From CAVPDA01 sp963702495 (GTDB taxonomy: Bacteria; Pseudomonadota; Gammaproteobacteria; Burkholderiales; Rhodocyclaceae): a stretch of 64,000 bases of DNA. Every line of letters begins with the position of its first letter. The first letter of the stretch is position 1. The stretch covers positions 20,475-84,474 of the forward strand of contig CAVPDA010000013.1 in the NCBI GenBank assembly GCA_963702495.1, given 5' to 3'. Below the pieces are notes generated by a model, which worked only from the letters and a program-made list of their open reading frames with translations, had not been told where the DNA came from and made no database searches. Position numbers and translations under genes: made by a program. Shown here piece after piece: positions 27,960 through 40,066 of the stretch.

Positions 27960-30284
27960 ATGAACGAAACCCCCGACCTCTTCGACAACCTGCCGCCGCC
28001 TCCGGCGCCCCCTTCGCCAGCGGAGGACAGCGGCGACTCGCTGCCCCTCGACCATTACGCCGAGCGCGCCTATCTCGCCTATGCCATGAGCGTGGTGCGG
28101 GGGCGCGCGCTGCCGCAGGTGGAGGACGGGCTGAAGCCGGTGCAGCGGCGCATCCTGTTCGCCATGAACGAGATGCGGCTCGCCGCCAGCGCCAAGCACG
28201 TGAAGAGCGCGCGCGTGGTGGGCGATGTCATCGGCAAGTACCACCCGCACGGCGACACCAGCGTCTATGACGCGGCGGTGCGCATGGCGCAGGAGTTCAC
28301 GCTGCGCTATCCGCTGGTGGACGGGCAGGGCAACTTCGGCTCGCGCGACGGAGATTCGGCGGCGGCGATGCGCTACACCGAGGCGCGGCTGACGCCCATC
28401 GCCGATCTGCTTCTTTCCGAGCTCGACCGCGGCACGGTGGATTTCGTGCCGAACTACGACGGCGCCTTCAGGGAGCCGCAACTGCTGCCGGCGCGCCTGC
28501 CCTTCGTGCTGCTCAACGGCGCCTCGGGCATCGCCGTGGGCATGGCGACCGAGATTCCGCCCCACAATCTGACCGAGGTGGCGCAGGCGGCGCAACTGCT
28601 GATCCGCAAGCCGGAGACGACGCTGGACGATTTGCTGCGCATCGTGCCGGGGCCGGACTTCCCCGGCGGCGGCCAGATCATCTCCCAGCCGCAGGCGCTC
28701 CGCGACGCCTACGAGACCGGGCGCGGTTCGATCCGCATGCGCGCGCGCTGGCGCAGGGAGGATCTTGCGCGCGGCCAGTGGCGCATCATCGTGACCGAAC
28801 TGCCCCACGGCGTGTCCTGCGCGGCAGTGCTCTCCGAGATCGAGACCCTGACGAATCCCCAGCCCAAGGCCGGCAAGAAGGAGGTGTCGCAGGAGCAGAA
28901 GACACTCAAGACGCTGGTGCTGGGCGTGCTGGAAACCGTGCGCGACGAATCCAGCGACAAGGCGCCGGTGCGCATCGTGCTGGAGCCGCGCTCCTCGCGC
29001 CAGTCGCCGGAGGAGTTCATGGCGGTGTTGCTGGTGCAGACCAGTCTCGAAACCTCGGTGCCGATCAACCTGACCATGATCGGCCGCGACGGCAGGCCGC
29101 AGCAGAAGGGTCTGCTACCCATCGTGCGCGAGTGGATCGACTTCCGCTATGTCACGGTCGAACGGCGCACGCGCCATCGCCTGGGGGAAGTGGACCGCCG
29201 CATCCACATCCTCGACGGGCGCATGATCGCGTTCCTGCGCATCGAGGAAGTGATCCGCGTCATCCGCGAATCGGACGAACCGAAACCGGCCCTGATGTCC
29301 AGCTTCGGCCTCACCGACGTGCAGGCGGAGGATATCCTGGAGATCCGGCTGCGCCAATTGGCGCGGCTGGAAGGCATTCGCATCGAGAAGGAACTGGTCG
29401 AACTGCGCGAGGAGCGCGGCGAACTGCAGACGCTGCTCGATGACCGCAAAGCCATGACCCGGCTGATCTTGAAGGAGATCGGCGAGGACGCGAAGAAATT
29501 CGGGGATGCGCGCCGCACCGTGATCGAAGCCGTGGCCCCTACCGCGGCGACCGAGATCCAGGTGGCGGACGAGCCGGTAACCGTGATCCTGTCGAAGAAC
29601 GGCTGGGTGCGCTCGCGCCTGGGCCACGGCATCGATCTCTCCACCATCGCCTACAAGACCGGCGACTTCCCCATGCTGGTGGCGGAAAGCCGCAGCGTCT
29701 GGCCGCTCGTGCTCATCGACAGCAACGGCCGCGCCTACTCGGTGCGCGTGTCCGACCTGCCCGGAGGCCGCGGCGACGGTGTTCCGCTGTCGACGATGGT
29801 GGAGTTCCAGGATGGCGCCAAGCTGGCCCAGGCCCTGTGCGATGCGCCGGAGAAGCAGTACCTGTTCGCCCATTCGGGCGGTTACGGTTTCATCGCCAGC
29901 GTGGGCGACCTCGTGTCCCGGCAGCGGGCGGGCAAGGCCTTCATGACACTGGAGAAGGGCGAGCGCGTCCTCGTTCCCGCCAAGGCGCTGGGCGATGCCA
30001 TCGCCGCCGTGTCGGAAAAGGGCCGCTTGCTGATCTTCGGCCGCGAGGAAATGAAGGTGCAGTCCGGCGGCCGCGGTGTCGTCATCATGGGGCTGGACGA
30101 AGGCGAGGCGCTGGCCGCAGCTACCGTCACCCTGGCGCAAACCATCGCCGTCGAAGGCATCGGCCGCGGCGGCAAGGTCAAGGTGGTGCAGGTGGGTGCC
30201 AAGGACATCGGCAAGTACCGGCTGCACCGTGCCCGTAAAGGCTGCCTGCTGCCGGAGAAGGTGAAGCCGACGGCACTCAGGTAG
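27960..30284 (+). CDS. parC: DNA topoisomerase IV subunit A
   Basis: This is the 774-residue breakage-reunion subunit partnering ParE. The catalytic Tyr (~residue 139) lies in AAAMRYTEARL. The quinolone-determining region reads HPHGDTSVYDAAV. The C-terminal beta-pinwheel is relatively short and includes SGGRGVVIMGL. An Asp/Pro-rich N-terminal tail precedes the winged-helix domain. It ends facing the EamA gene, with a palindrome between them. Confidence 0.94.
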   Translation: MNETPDLFDNLPPPPAPPSPAEDSGDSLPLDHYAERAYLAYAMSVVRGRALPQVEDGLKPVQRRILFAMNEMRLAASAKHVKSARVVGDVIGKYHPHGDTSVYDAAVRMAQEFTLRYPLVDGQGNFGSRDGDSAAAMRYTEARLTPIADLLLSELDRGTVDFVPNYDGAFREPQLLPARLPFVLLNGASGIAVGMATEIPPHNLTEVAQAAQLLIRKPETTLDDLLRIVPGPDFPGGGQIISQPQALRDAYETGRGSIRMRARWRREDLARGQWRIIVTELPHGVSCAAVLSEIETLTNPQPKAGKKEVSQEQKTLKTLVLGVLETVRDESSDKAPVRIVLEPRSSRQSPEEFMAVLLVQTSLETSVPINLTMIGRDGRPQQKGLLPIVREWIDFRYVTVERRTRHRLGEVDRRIHILDGRMIAFLRIEEVIRVIRESDEPKPALMSSFGLTDVQAEDILEIRLRQLARLEGIRIEKELVELREERGELQTLLDDRKAMTRLILKEIGEDAKKFGDARRTVIEAVAPTAATEIQVADEPVTVILSKNGWVRSRLGHGIDLSTIAYKTGDFPMLVAESRSVWPLVLIDSNGRAYSVRVSDLPGGRGDGVPLSTMVEFQDGAKLAQALCDAPEKQYLFAHSGGYGFIASVGDLVSRQRAGKAFMTLEKGERVLVPAKALGDAIAAVSEKGRLLIFGREEMKVQSGGRGVVIMGLDEGEALAAATVTLAQTIAVEGIGRGGKVKVVQVGAKDIGKYRLHRARKGCLLPEKVKPTALR

Positions 30285-30349
30285 CGCGACCCAGGCCCGC
30301 GCAGCGGGCGGGTCCGACCGCCCCGGGGGGTCGCAACCTCGTGGGCGAT

Positions 30350-30381
30350 GTCGGATGCCCGCCTCCGGCGCGCGATCCGAC
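30350..30381. repeat. REP-like palindrome between convergent genes
   Basis: GTCGGAT (30350-30356) and ATCCGAC (30375-30381) flank a GC core. This is the layout of repetitive extragenic palindromes, and its position between the converging parC and EamA genes suits transcription termination. Confidence 0.5.
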
Positions 30382-31290
30382 CTACCCGCGGCCTGCGGGC
30401 AGCGGCCGATTCACCAGATAGATGCCGGCACACACCAGTGCCAGCGCCGCGAGCAGCGAGGCCGACGCCGGCTCGCGCAGGAGGACCAGTCCCGCGACCA
30501 GCCCGAACAAGGGGGTCAGGAACGAGAATGCCGACAGCCGGCCGGCCGGATAGTGGGCGACCAGCCAGAACCAGGCAAGATAGCTGGCGAAGGCCACGAT
30601 CACGATCTGGTAGGCCATCGATGCCAGCGCCAGCGGCGTGGCGCGAACCGCCGCTGCTTCGCCGAGCAGCCACGACACGGCCGGCAAGGCGAGAGCGGAC
30701 ACCGCAAGCTGATAGAACAAGGTCTTGGCCGGAGCGATGGTGCGCAGACGGCTGCCCTTGATCACCAGCGTCGTGGCGCCCCACAGCACGGCGGCGGCGA
30801 GGCAGAGGCTGTCGCCGAGGAGGGTGTCGCCGGTGCCGCCGCGCAGCGCGCCGGAAAACGCCAGGACCACGCCGCCGAAGGCGCACACGAAACCGACTGC
30901 CTGCAGTCCGCGCAGACGCTCGCCGGGAATGAAGCGGTGGGCGCCGGCGGCGACGATGAACGGCGCGGTGTAGAGGAAGAGCACGCCGCGGGAGGCGGCG
31001 GTATGCTGCAGGCCGATGTAGAGCAGGGCGAATTCGGCCGCGAACAGGGCGCCCACCAGCAGTCCGGGCCATAGCGAACCGTCGTGCGCGAACAGTGGAA
31101 TCCTGCGCCAGCGCGCCCAGACCCACACCAGCAGCACCGCGCCGGCGGAGCGCAGACCCGATTGCAGCAGCGGCGGGATCGACTCCACCGCCACCTTGAT
31201 CGCCACCTGCTGCACGCCCCACAGCGCACACAACAGAACCATGAGCGCCATGGCGCGGCCGTCGAGGCGCAGGTGATAGGGCGTGGTCAT
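30382..31290 (-). CDS. EamA-family (DMT) transporter
   Basis: This 302-residue protein has ten predicted membrane helices arranged as two EamA repeats. The first is MALMVLLCALWGVQQVAIK through FGGVVLAFSGAL, and the second is LGDSLCLAAAVLWGATTLVIK through LVCAGIYLVN. Relatives export amino acids or metabolites; the substrate cannot be read from sequence. The ATG at 31290 is used because the upstream extension is Cys/Arg-rich and non-membrane. It is divergent from the PatB-like gene. Confidence 0.85.
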   Translation of the reverse strand: MTTPYHLRLDGRAMALMVLLCALWGVQQVAIKVAVESIPPLLQSGLRSAGAVLLVWVWARWRRIPLFAHDGSLWPGLLVGALFAAEFALLYIGLQHTAASRGVLFLYTAPFIVAAGAHRFIPGERLRGLQAVGFVCAFGGVVLAFSGALRGGTGDTLLGDSLCLAAAVLWGATTLVIKGSRLRTIAPAKTLFYQLAVSALALPAVSWLLGEAAAVRATPLALASMAYQIVIVAFASYLAWFWLVAHYPAGRLSAFSFLTPLFGLVAGLVLLREPASASLLAALALVCAGIYLVNRPLPAGRG

Positions 31291-31394
31291 CGGCGAGAAA
31301 AGTCTGGAGTGTGCACGCGTGGGCGGCATTTCGGCAAGCCGCGGCGGGATCGTGGGAAAATCCGGCGCTGATCCGACCAACGGGGGCAGGGCGC

Positions 31395-32552
31395 ATGGGG
31401 TTCGACTTCGACACGCCGACCGACCGGCGCGGCACCGACAGCAGCAAGTGGGGCAAGTATGCCGGGCGCGATGTGCTGCCGATGTGGGTGGCGGACATGG
31501 ACTTCGCGGCACCCCCGGCCGTGATCGAGGCGCTGCACCAGCGCGCAGACCACGGCGTGTTCGGCTACGGCGACCCGCCTTCCATGCTTGCCGCGGCGGT
31601 GGTCGAAGCCTTGGCGCGCGACCACCGCTGGCGCATCGAACCGGGCTGGCTGGTGTGGCTGCCGGGCCTGGTGACGGGACTGAACGTGGCCTGCCGCGCC
31701 GTGGGCGAATCCGGCGACGGCGTTTTCACCTCCACGCCCATCTATCCGCCGTTCCTGTCCGCGCCGCGCCTGAGCCGGCGCCAGGTCGTCGCGGTGCCGC
31801 TGGAGCGCCGGGGCGCGCGCTGGGAATGGGATTTCGCCCGCGTCGAGGAAGCGATTATGCCGAACACGCGCCTGTTCATGCTGTGCAATCCGCACAATCC
31901 GGTGGGCCGCGTATTCACCCGAGCCGAGCTGGAGCAGGTGGCGGCGATCGCCGAGCGCCATGATCTGATCATCTGTTCCGACGAGATCCATGCCGGACTG
32001 GTGCTCGATCCGGCCTGCGAGCACCGGCCCATCGCCGCCCTCGACGAAGCGGTGGCGCGGCGCTGCATCACGCTCATGGCGCCGAGCAAAACCTACAACA
32101 TTCCGGGGCTCGGTTGCGCCTTCGCCGTGATCCCGGATGCCGGTCTGCGCCGGCGCTTCCTGGATGTCATGCGCGGCATCGTGCCCCACGTCAATGTGCT
32201 CGGCTACGCCGCGTCGGAGGCGGCGTATCGCCACGGCGAACCGTGGCGGCGGGCACTGATCGACTACCTGCGCGCCAACGCGGAGTATGTGCGGGCAGCG
32301 ATCGACGCCATTCCGGGCCTGCGGACGACGCCCGTCGAAGCCACCTATCTGGCGTGGATCGACGCCACCGCCCTGAATCTGGAAAATCCTGCCGCCTACT
32401 TCGAGGCGGCCGGTGTCGGCCTTTCGGACGGTGCCGATTTCGGCGCGCCGGGCTTCGTCCGGCTCAATTTCGGCTGTGCCCGCAGTACCCTGGCGCAGGC
32501 GGTCGCGCGCATGTCGCAGGCGGTGGCGGCGGGCGGATGCGCCTGCCCGTGA
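31395..32552 (+). CDS. PatB/MalY-type cystathionine beta-lyase (PLP fold I)
   Basis: This 385-residue PLP enzyme splits C-S bonds in cystathionine or cysteine conjugates. The N-terminal DSSKWGKY...LPMWVADMDF, NPHNPVGRVF, SDEIHAGLV and the PLP-lysine in APSKTYNIPGLG are all typical. In a divergent pair with the EamA exporter it may make a thiol or amino-acid product that is exported (inference). Confidence 0.88.
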   Translation: MGFDFDTPTDRRGTDSSKWGKYAGRDVLPMWVADMDFAAPPAVIEALHQRADHGVFGYGDPPSMLAAAVVEALARDHRWRIEPGWLVWLPGLVTGLNVACRAVGESGDGVFTSTPIYPPFLSAPRLSRRQVVAVPLERRGARWEWDFARVEEAIMPNTRLFMLCNPHNPVGRVFTRAELEQVAAIAERHDLIICSDEIHAGLVLDPACEHRPIAALDEAVARRCITLMAPSKTYNIPGLGCAFAVIPDAGLRRRFLDVMRGIVPHVNVLGYAASEAAYRHGEPWRRALIDYLRANAEYVRAAIDAIPGLRTTPVEATYLAWIDATALNLENPAAYFEAAGVGLSDGADFGAPGFVRLNFGCARSTLAQAVARMSQAVAAGGCACP

Positions 32553-32561
32553 CGAATCCCC

Positions 32562-34985
32562 CTACCGCTTCGGCCACTGCCACTGCTTCTGCCAGTCGAG
32601 GAACTGGGCGGCCGGAATCGGTTCGCTGATGTAGGTGCCCTGGGCGTCGTCGCAACCCAGGGCGGCCAGTTGTTCCCAGATTTCCTGCGTTTCCACACCC
32701 TCCGCCACCACCTTGAGGCCCAGATCGTGGGCCAGATCGATCGTGGAGCGCACGATGACGAGAGAATCCTCGTCGTCGGGCACACCGAGGACGAAGGACT
32801 TGTCGATCTTGATGGCGTCGATCGGAAGCTTCTGCAGGTAGCTGAGCGAAGAATAGCCGGTGCCGAAGTCGTCCACGAAGATCTTCATGCCCATGTTGCT
32901 GAGCCGCCTCAGCACCTCCAGGGTGCCCGCCGGGTCCTCCATCAGGCTGGTCTCCGTGACCTCGATCTGCAGCCAGTCCGGCTTGGCGCCCCAGGTCGTC
33001 AGGATGCCGGCTATGCGGCCGGGGAGCCGGGGATCGCGCAGATTCGGCATGGACAGGTTGACCGCCAGCGGCGTGTGCAAGCCCGTCTCGTGCCACGCGT
33101 AGCACTGGCCGAGCGCCGTGTTCACGACCCAGTGCGTGAGAGGCTGGATGAGACCGGTGTGCTCCGCCAGGGGAATGAACTTGTCCGGCGATACGAGCCC
33201 GAGATCGGGATGCTGCCAGCGCACCAGGGCCTCGGCGCCGCACAGCAGGCCGCTGCGCATGTCGATCTTGGGCTGGTAGTAGAGCAGCAGTTCGTTGCCT
33301 TCGATGGCCCGGCGCAGATCGCCCACCAGGCTCAGGCGGCGGCGGTTCTCCGGTTCCGTGTCGCCGCGGAACAGGGCGAAGCCGGTGTGCTGCCGCTTGG
33401 CCTGGGTGACGGCGGAATCGGCGCGCAGGAGCAGCAGTTCGGGATCGGTGCCGTGGCCGGGAAACAGCGAGATGCCCATGCTGGCGCGGACCTCGACGCG
33501 GATATCCGTCAGGTCGAACGGTTCCTCGAAGGCGTTGAGAATGCGCTGCGCCGTCTCCGTCGCCCGATTGGCGTCCGCTTTCGGCAGCAGGATGGCGAAT
33601 TCGTCGCGGCCGAGGTGTGCCAGCATCTCCGGTGGTGCCAGCACACCCTGCAGGCGCTGCCCGACGCCACGCAGCAGTTTGTCGCCGCGTGCATAGCCGA
33701 TAACCTCGTTGATCTGGCGGAAGCGGTCCACGTCCAGCACCAGCAGTGCCAGCGGGCGGTTCTGCAGGCGCGCCGCGGCGATGGCCTCCGCCAGCAGGTC
33801 GTCGAGGCGGGCGCGGTTGGGCAGGCCGGTGAGGGGATCGAAGTAGGCCATGCGCTCGATGGTCTCTTCGTCCTTCTGGTGACGCGCCCGCAGCCGCAGC
33901 GTGGCGATACCGAACGCAAGATCATCGGCCATCTCGCCCAGCAGTTTTCCCTCCGCCTCGTCGAAGGCGTCCGGCTCGGCGGCATAGATGGTCAGGCTGC
34001 CCAGGATGATGCCCTCGACGAACAGCGGATACGCGCTCACCGAGGCATAGCCGCGCCGCTGCGCTTCCTCGCGCCACGCCGGCTCGACATCGGGGTCGCT
34101 GAACAGCCTCCTGCCGATGCAGGGTTGGCCGCTGCGGATGGCGATCGCCGTCGCGGTGTTTCCCTGCCCGCTGTCGGCCCAACTGAATCGGGGTGCCTGC
34201 TCGGGCTCACCTTCGAACCCGGCGTAGGCCACGGGGCGGATCGTCTTCTCGGCGTCGTTCTCGGCATAACCGATCCAGGCCATGCGATAGCCGCCGACGT
34301 CCACGATGACGCGACACATGTCCTGCAGCAGTTGTTGCTCCTCGGTCGCCCGCAGCACCGTGCGATTGCCGGCGCTCAGCGTTCTCAAGCCGCGGTCGGT
34401 GCGCTTGTGCAGCGTCACGGCCCGGGCGCGCTCCAGGTTCGCGCGCAAGGCCTTGATGCCGTAAGTGAGATCGCTCGCCAGTTCGCTCAGCAGTTCCACT
34501 TCATCCGCGTCGAAAGCGTCCGGCTCCGCCGCGAAGACGGTGAGGTTGCCGATCACCTGACCGTCGATGCTCAGTGGAAACGAGCTGACTGAGGCGTAAC
34601 CGCGCCGTCTCGCTTTCTCGCGCCATTGGGGCGGCAGCTGCGGGTCCGTCAGGATGTGTCGGCCGATCGCCGCCTGCCCGCTGCGGATGGCGCTGCCGGC
34701 GGTGGTATGGCCCTCCTCGCTGTCCGCCCAGGTGAAGTAGGGAGATTGCGATGGGTCGCCGTCGAAGCCGTGGAAGGCCATCACCCGGATCGTCTTTCGC
34801 GGGTCGTGCTCGGCATAGCCGACCCAGGCCGTGGCATAGCCGCCCGTCTCCACGATCACGCGGCACATGTCCTGCAGCAGTTGCGGTTCGTCCGTGGCAC
34901 GCAACAGCGTGCGATTGCCGGCGCTCAGTGCTCGCAGAGCGCGTTCGGAGCGGTTCATTGTGGTGCGCCTATTCGATTCGTTCAT
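32562..34985 (-). CDS. GAF-GAF-GGDEF-EAL protein, likely c-di-GMP phosphodiesterase
   Basis: This protein of ~807 residues contains two adjacent GAF domains that are clear duplicates of each other, then a GGDEF domain with a degenerate GRDEF signature (probably not a cyclase), then an intact EAL domain with AEALVRW, DDFGTGYSSL and EGVET, suggesting c-di-GMP hydrolysis. No membrane segment or signal peptide is seen, so it senses an internal signal. The start is uncertain between ATG 34985 and ATG 34958, and neither has a clear ribosome-binding site. It converges with the PatB-like gene nine bases away. Confidence 0.85.
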   Translation of the reverse strand: MNESNRRTTMNRSERALRALSAGNRTLLRATDEPQLLQDMCRVIVETGGYATAWVGYAEHDPRKTIRVMAFHGFDGDPSQSPYFTWADSEEGHTTAGSAIRSGQAAIGRHILTDPQLPPQWREKARRRGYASVSSFPLSIDGQVIGNLTVFAAEPDAFDADEVELLSELASDLTYGIKALRANLERARAVTLHKRTDRGLRTLSAGNRTVLRATEEQQLLQDMCRVIVDVGGYRMAWIGYAENDAEKTIRPVAYAGFEGEPEQAPRFSWADSGQGNTATAIAIRSGQPCIGRRLFSDPDVEPAWREEAQRRGYASVSAYPLFVEGIILGSLTIYAAEPDAFDEAEGKLLGEMADDLAFGIATLRLRARHQKDEETIERMAYFDPLTGLPNRARLDDLLAEAIAAARLQNRPLALLVLDVDRFRQINEVIGYARGDKLLRGVGQRLQGVLAPPEMLAHLGRDEFAILLPKADANRATETAQRILNAFEEPFDLTDIRVEVRASMGISLFPGHGTDPELLLLRADSAVTQAKRQHTGFALFRGDTEPENRRRLSLVGDLRRAIEGNELLLYYQPKIDMRSGLLCGAEALVRWQHPDLGLVSPDKFIPLAEHTGLIQPLTHWVVNTALGQCYAWHETGLHTPLAVNLSMPNLRDPRLPGRIAGILTTWGAKPDWLQIEVTETSLMEDPAGTLEVLRRLSNMGMKIFVDDFGTGYSSLSYLQKLPIDAIKIDKSFVLGVPDDEDSLVIVRSTIDLAHDLGLKVVAEGVETQEIWEQLAALGCDDAQGTYISEPIPAAQFLDWQKQWQWPKR

Positions 34986-35223
34986 CCGACGCCGGAACGG
35001 AAGCCTGATCCCGTGCCCGTGCCGCACGCTGGTGCTTCCGCGTTGGTGCTCCCATCTGCCAGCGCGCTATTTTGCGCCGTTTCACCGGCAGGTCCAAAGG
35101 CACTGTGGCGCAATCCGACGCTGCCGCAAGGCGCGAGTGCTGGGCGGCGTGCATCGCACCGCCCGTTCCTGCATAATCCGGCGCTCCCCCAACGCGTGCC
35201 GGCAACTCCGCCCGGCGAAATCG

Positions 35224-36897
35224 ATGGCCCAGTACGTCTACACCATGAGCCGGGTGAGCAAGGTCGTGCCGCCCAAGCGTGTCATCCTCAAGGACATCTC
35301 GCTGTGCTTCTTTCCGGGCGCCAAGATCGGCGTGCTCGGGCTCAACGGCTCGGGCAAGTCGAGCCTGCTGCGCATCATGGCCGGCGCGGACCGGGAGTAC
35401 GACGGTGAAGCCGTGCCCATGCCCAACCTTCGGGTCGGCCTTCTGTCCCAGGAGCCGCAGCTCGATCCGGCGAAAAGCGTGCGCGGCAACGTGGAGGAGG
35501 GGGTCGCCGCAGTGCTCGATCTGGTCCATCGCTTCAATGCCATCAGCGAGCGCTTCGCCGAGCCGATGGACGACGAGGAGATGAACAAGCTGCTGGAGGA
35601 GCAGGGCGACCTGCAGCACCGCATCGAGGCCACCCAGGGATGGGAGATCGACCGCCGGCTGGAAATTGCCGCCGACGCGCTGCGCCTGCCGCCGTGGGAA
35701 GCCGAGGTCACCAAGCTCTCCGGCGGCGAGCGCAGGCGCGTGGCGCTGTGCCGCCTGTTGCTGTCGGAGCCGGACATGCTGCTGCTGGACGAGCCGACCA
35801 ACCACCTGGACGCCGTGTCGGTGGAGTGGCTGGAGCACTATCTGGAACGTTACCCCGGCACCGTCATCGCCGTCACCCACGACCGCTACTTCCTGGACAA
35901 CGTCGCCGGCTGGATCCTGGAACTGGACCGCGGTCACGGCATTCCGTGGCAGGGCAACTACTCGTCCTGGCTGGAGCAGAAGGAGAAGCGGCTGGAGCTC
36001 GAATCCAAGCAGGAAGGGGCGCGCATCAAGGCGATGCAGCAGGAACTGGAATGGGTGCGGTCCAACCCCAAGGGCCGCCATGCCAAGAGCAAGGCGCGTC
36101 TGGCGCGCTTCGACGAGCTGGCGTCCCAGGAATACCAGGCGCGCAACGAGACCAACGAAATCTACATTCCTCCCGGGCCGCGCCTGGGCGACCTGGTGAT
36201 CGAGGCCGAAGGGCTGCGCAAGAGCTTCGGCGACAAGCTGCTGTTCGACGGCCTCGGCTTTCGCCTGCCGCCGGGCGGCATCGTCGGCGTCATCGGACCT
36301 AACGGAGCCGGCAAGACCACGCTGTTCCGCATGCTGGTGGGACAGGAGAAGCCGGATGGCGGCACCCTGCGCATCGGGGACACAGTGAAGCTGTCCTACG
36401 TGGATCAGAGCCGTGACGCGCTCGATCCGAAGAAGACGGTCTGGCAGGAGATCTCCGATGGTCTGGACATGGTGCAGGTCGGCAACTACCAGACGCCGAG
36501 CCGCGGCTATGCAGCGCGCTTCAACTTCCGCGGCACCGACCAGCAGAAATTCGTCGGCGATCTGTCCGGCGGCGAGCGCAACCGCCTGCACCTGGCCAAA
36601 CTGCTGAAGAACGGCGGCAACGTGCTGCTGCTCGACGAGCCGACCAACGACCTCGACGTCGAGACGCTGCGCGCCCTGGAACAGGCGCTGCTCGACTTTC
36701 CCGGCTGCGCCGTGGTGATTTCCCACGACCGCTGGTTCCTCGACCGCATTGCCACCCACATTCTCGCCTTCGAGGGCGACAGCCAGGCCGTCTGGTTCGA
36801 GGGCAACTATGCGGATTACATGGAAGACCGGCGCCGCCGCCTGGGCGAGGACGCCGACCGGCCGCACCGTATCCGCTACAAGCCGCTGATGGGCTGA
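35224..36897 (+). CDS. ettA: ABC-F translation factor EttA
   Basis: This 557-residue, two-ATPase ABC-F protein gates the ribosome by ADP/ATP ratio. It has Walker A GLNGSGKSS and GPNGAGKTT, two LSGGER signatures, Walker B LLLDEPTNHLD and LLLDEPTNDLD, and the charged linker between them. The EttA-typical opening MAQYVYTMSRVSKVVPPKR fixes the ATG. It has no membrane partner. A long palindromic element lies between it and tex. Confidence 0.94.
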   Translation: MAQYVYTMSRVSKVVPPKRVILKDISLCFFPGAKIGVLGLNGSGKSSLLRIMAGADREYDGEAVPMPNLRVGLLSQEPQLDPAKSVRGNVEEGVAAVLDLVHRFNAISERFAEPMDDEEMNKLLEEQGDLQHRIEATQGWEIDRRLEIAADALRLPPWEAEVTKLSGGERRRVALCRLLLSEPDMLLLDEPTNHLDAVSVEWLEHYLERYPGTVIAVTHDRYFLDNVAGWILELDRGHGIPWQGNYSSWLEQKEKRLELESKQEGARIKAMQQELEWVRSNPKGRHAKSKARLARFDELASQEYQARNETNEIYIPPGPRLGDLVIEAEGLRKSFGDKLLFDGLGFRLPPGGIVGVIGPNGAGKTTLFRMLVGQEKPDGGTLRIGDTVKLSYVDQSRDALDPKKTVWQEISDGLDMVQVGNYQTPSRGYAARFNFRGTDQQKFVGDLSGGERNRLHLAKLLKNGGNVLLLDEPTNDLDVETLRALEQALLDFPGCAVVISHDRWFLDRIATHILAFEGDSQAVWFEGNYADYMEDRRRRLGEDADRPHRIRYKPLMG

Positions 36898-36905
36898 GAG
36901 CTGAT

Positions 36906-37039
36906 TCACCGCCAAGACGCCAGGGACGCATAGGAAAACGCGAACGCGCCCGGCAGGGGCACGAAGTCATGCTGCGAGTGGGCGCGTAAGTTCTTTCAAG
37001 TTCTTGAATTTCTTGGTGCCCTTGGCGCCTTGGCGGTGA
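36906..37039. repeat. Long imperfect palindrome with CCGCCAAG arms
   Basis: The left arm TCACCGCCAAG (36906-36916) and right arm CTTGGCGGTGA (37029-37039) are perfect complements, and the match continues inwards with few mismatches through a CCAAGG-rich stretch. It fills the convergent ettA-tex gap. Elements with these arms are scattered through many proteobacterial genomes and behave like small non-coding palindromic repeats. It may also terminate both genes. Confidence 0.6.
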
Positions 37040-37103
37040 GCTGCCGTTTCCGATCCACGAATTCCCGCCGGCGACCGACCTGAACCAGGATCGGCCGGCT
37101 GGA

Positions 37104-39407
<2,304 letters not shown>

Positions 39408-39510
39408 GGCGGTCGGTACAGGAAAAGCGGAGGCCGGACTATGCAGAAACGGGGATCGAAACTCAAGTCGACCGGATCGTTCGTTTGCACAGCGGCTGCA
39501 GCTAAGTTGT

Positions 39511-39534
39511 CGTAGGGCGGGCCGTGCCCGCCGG
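39511..39534. repeat. GTAGGGCGGGC-type intergenic repeat, copy 1
   Basis: CGTAGGGCGGGCCGTGCCCGCC forms a hairpin (GGCGGGC/GCCCGCC). The same 22 bases recur at 39604. It lies in a 425-bp gap upstream of tex that otherwise shows no gene. Confidence 0.6.
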
Positions 39535-39603
39535 CCGGATTGGCTGCGTCGGCGAATCATGCGACCTGACGCGCCGCTCTGCGGCCGATCAGGGCCGGAC
39601 ATT

Positions 39604-39625
39604 CGTAGGGCGGGCCGTGCCCGCC
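39604..39625. repeat. GTAGGGCGGGC-type intergenic repeat, copy 2
   Basis: An identical 22-base core to that at 39511, in direct orientation, 93 bases apart. Confidence 0.6.
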
Positions 39626-39832
39626 GTACCGGCCGCCGCTCCGGGGCAATGCGGTGGCATGATCTCCGGGATCCGCAGGATCGCTCGATTCGCATCATCT
39701 GGCGGCATTGCCGGTGCGAGCGTGCGCGATCTGTTCACCTGTCTCAACGCAATGCGTCGCCGGCCGCGCTAGCCTCCGTCGCTGTCGTATGCGGTACCGC
39801 GTTCGTGGGCACGCAACCTGGAGGACGGCCAG

Positions 39833-40066
39833 ATGATGCGACGAATCCTTGCCAAAGGGCTGGTGGTAAGCCTGCTCTGCCTCTTCGTTCCGCCGCAAGA
39901 CCAGCTGCGGAGCGCCCCCGGCTCAATCCCTGTTGCCCAAACCCCACTCGCTGCCGCGCGCACACTCCAGCCTCCGTCGGTACGCATGCCGCAGAAGGAA
40001 CTGACCACGAATGCGGCGCTCCTTCTGATCATGACCGTTGCACTGCGGGGGCTACACGGCACCTAG
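39833..40066 (+). CDS. Hypothetical small exported or membrane protein
   Basis: This 77-residue frame has an N-terminal hydrophobic run after basic residues (RRILAKGLVVSLLCLFV) and a second short hydrophobic segment near the end (AALLLIMTVALRGL). GGAGG lies eight bases before the ATG. I do not recognise the product. The clear ribosome-binding site is the main support; there is no family evidence. Confidence 0.4.
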   Translation: MMRRILAKGLVVSLLCLFVPPQDQLRSAPGSIPVAQTPLAAARTLQPPSVRMPQKELTTNAALLLIMTVALRGLHGT

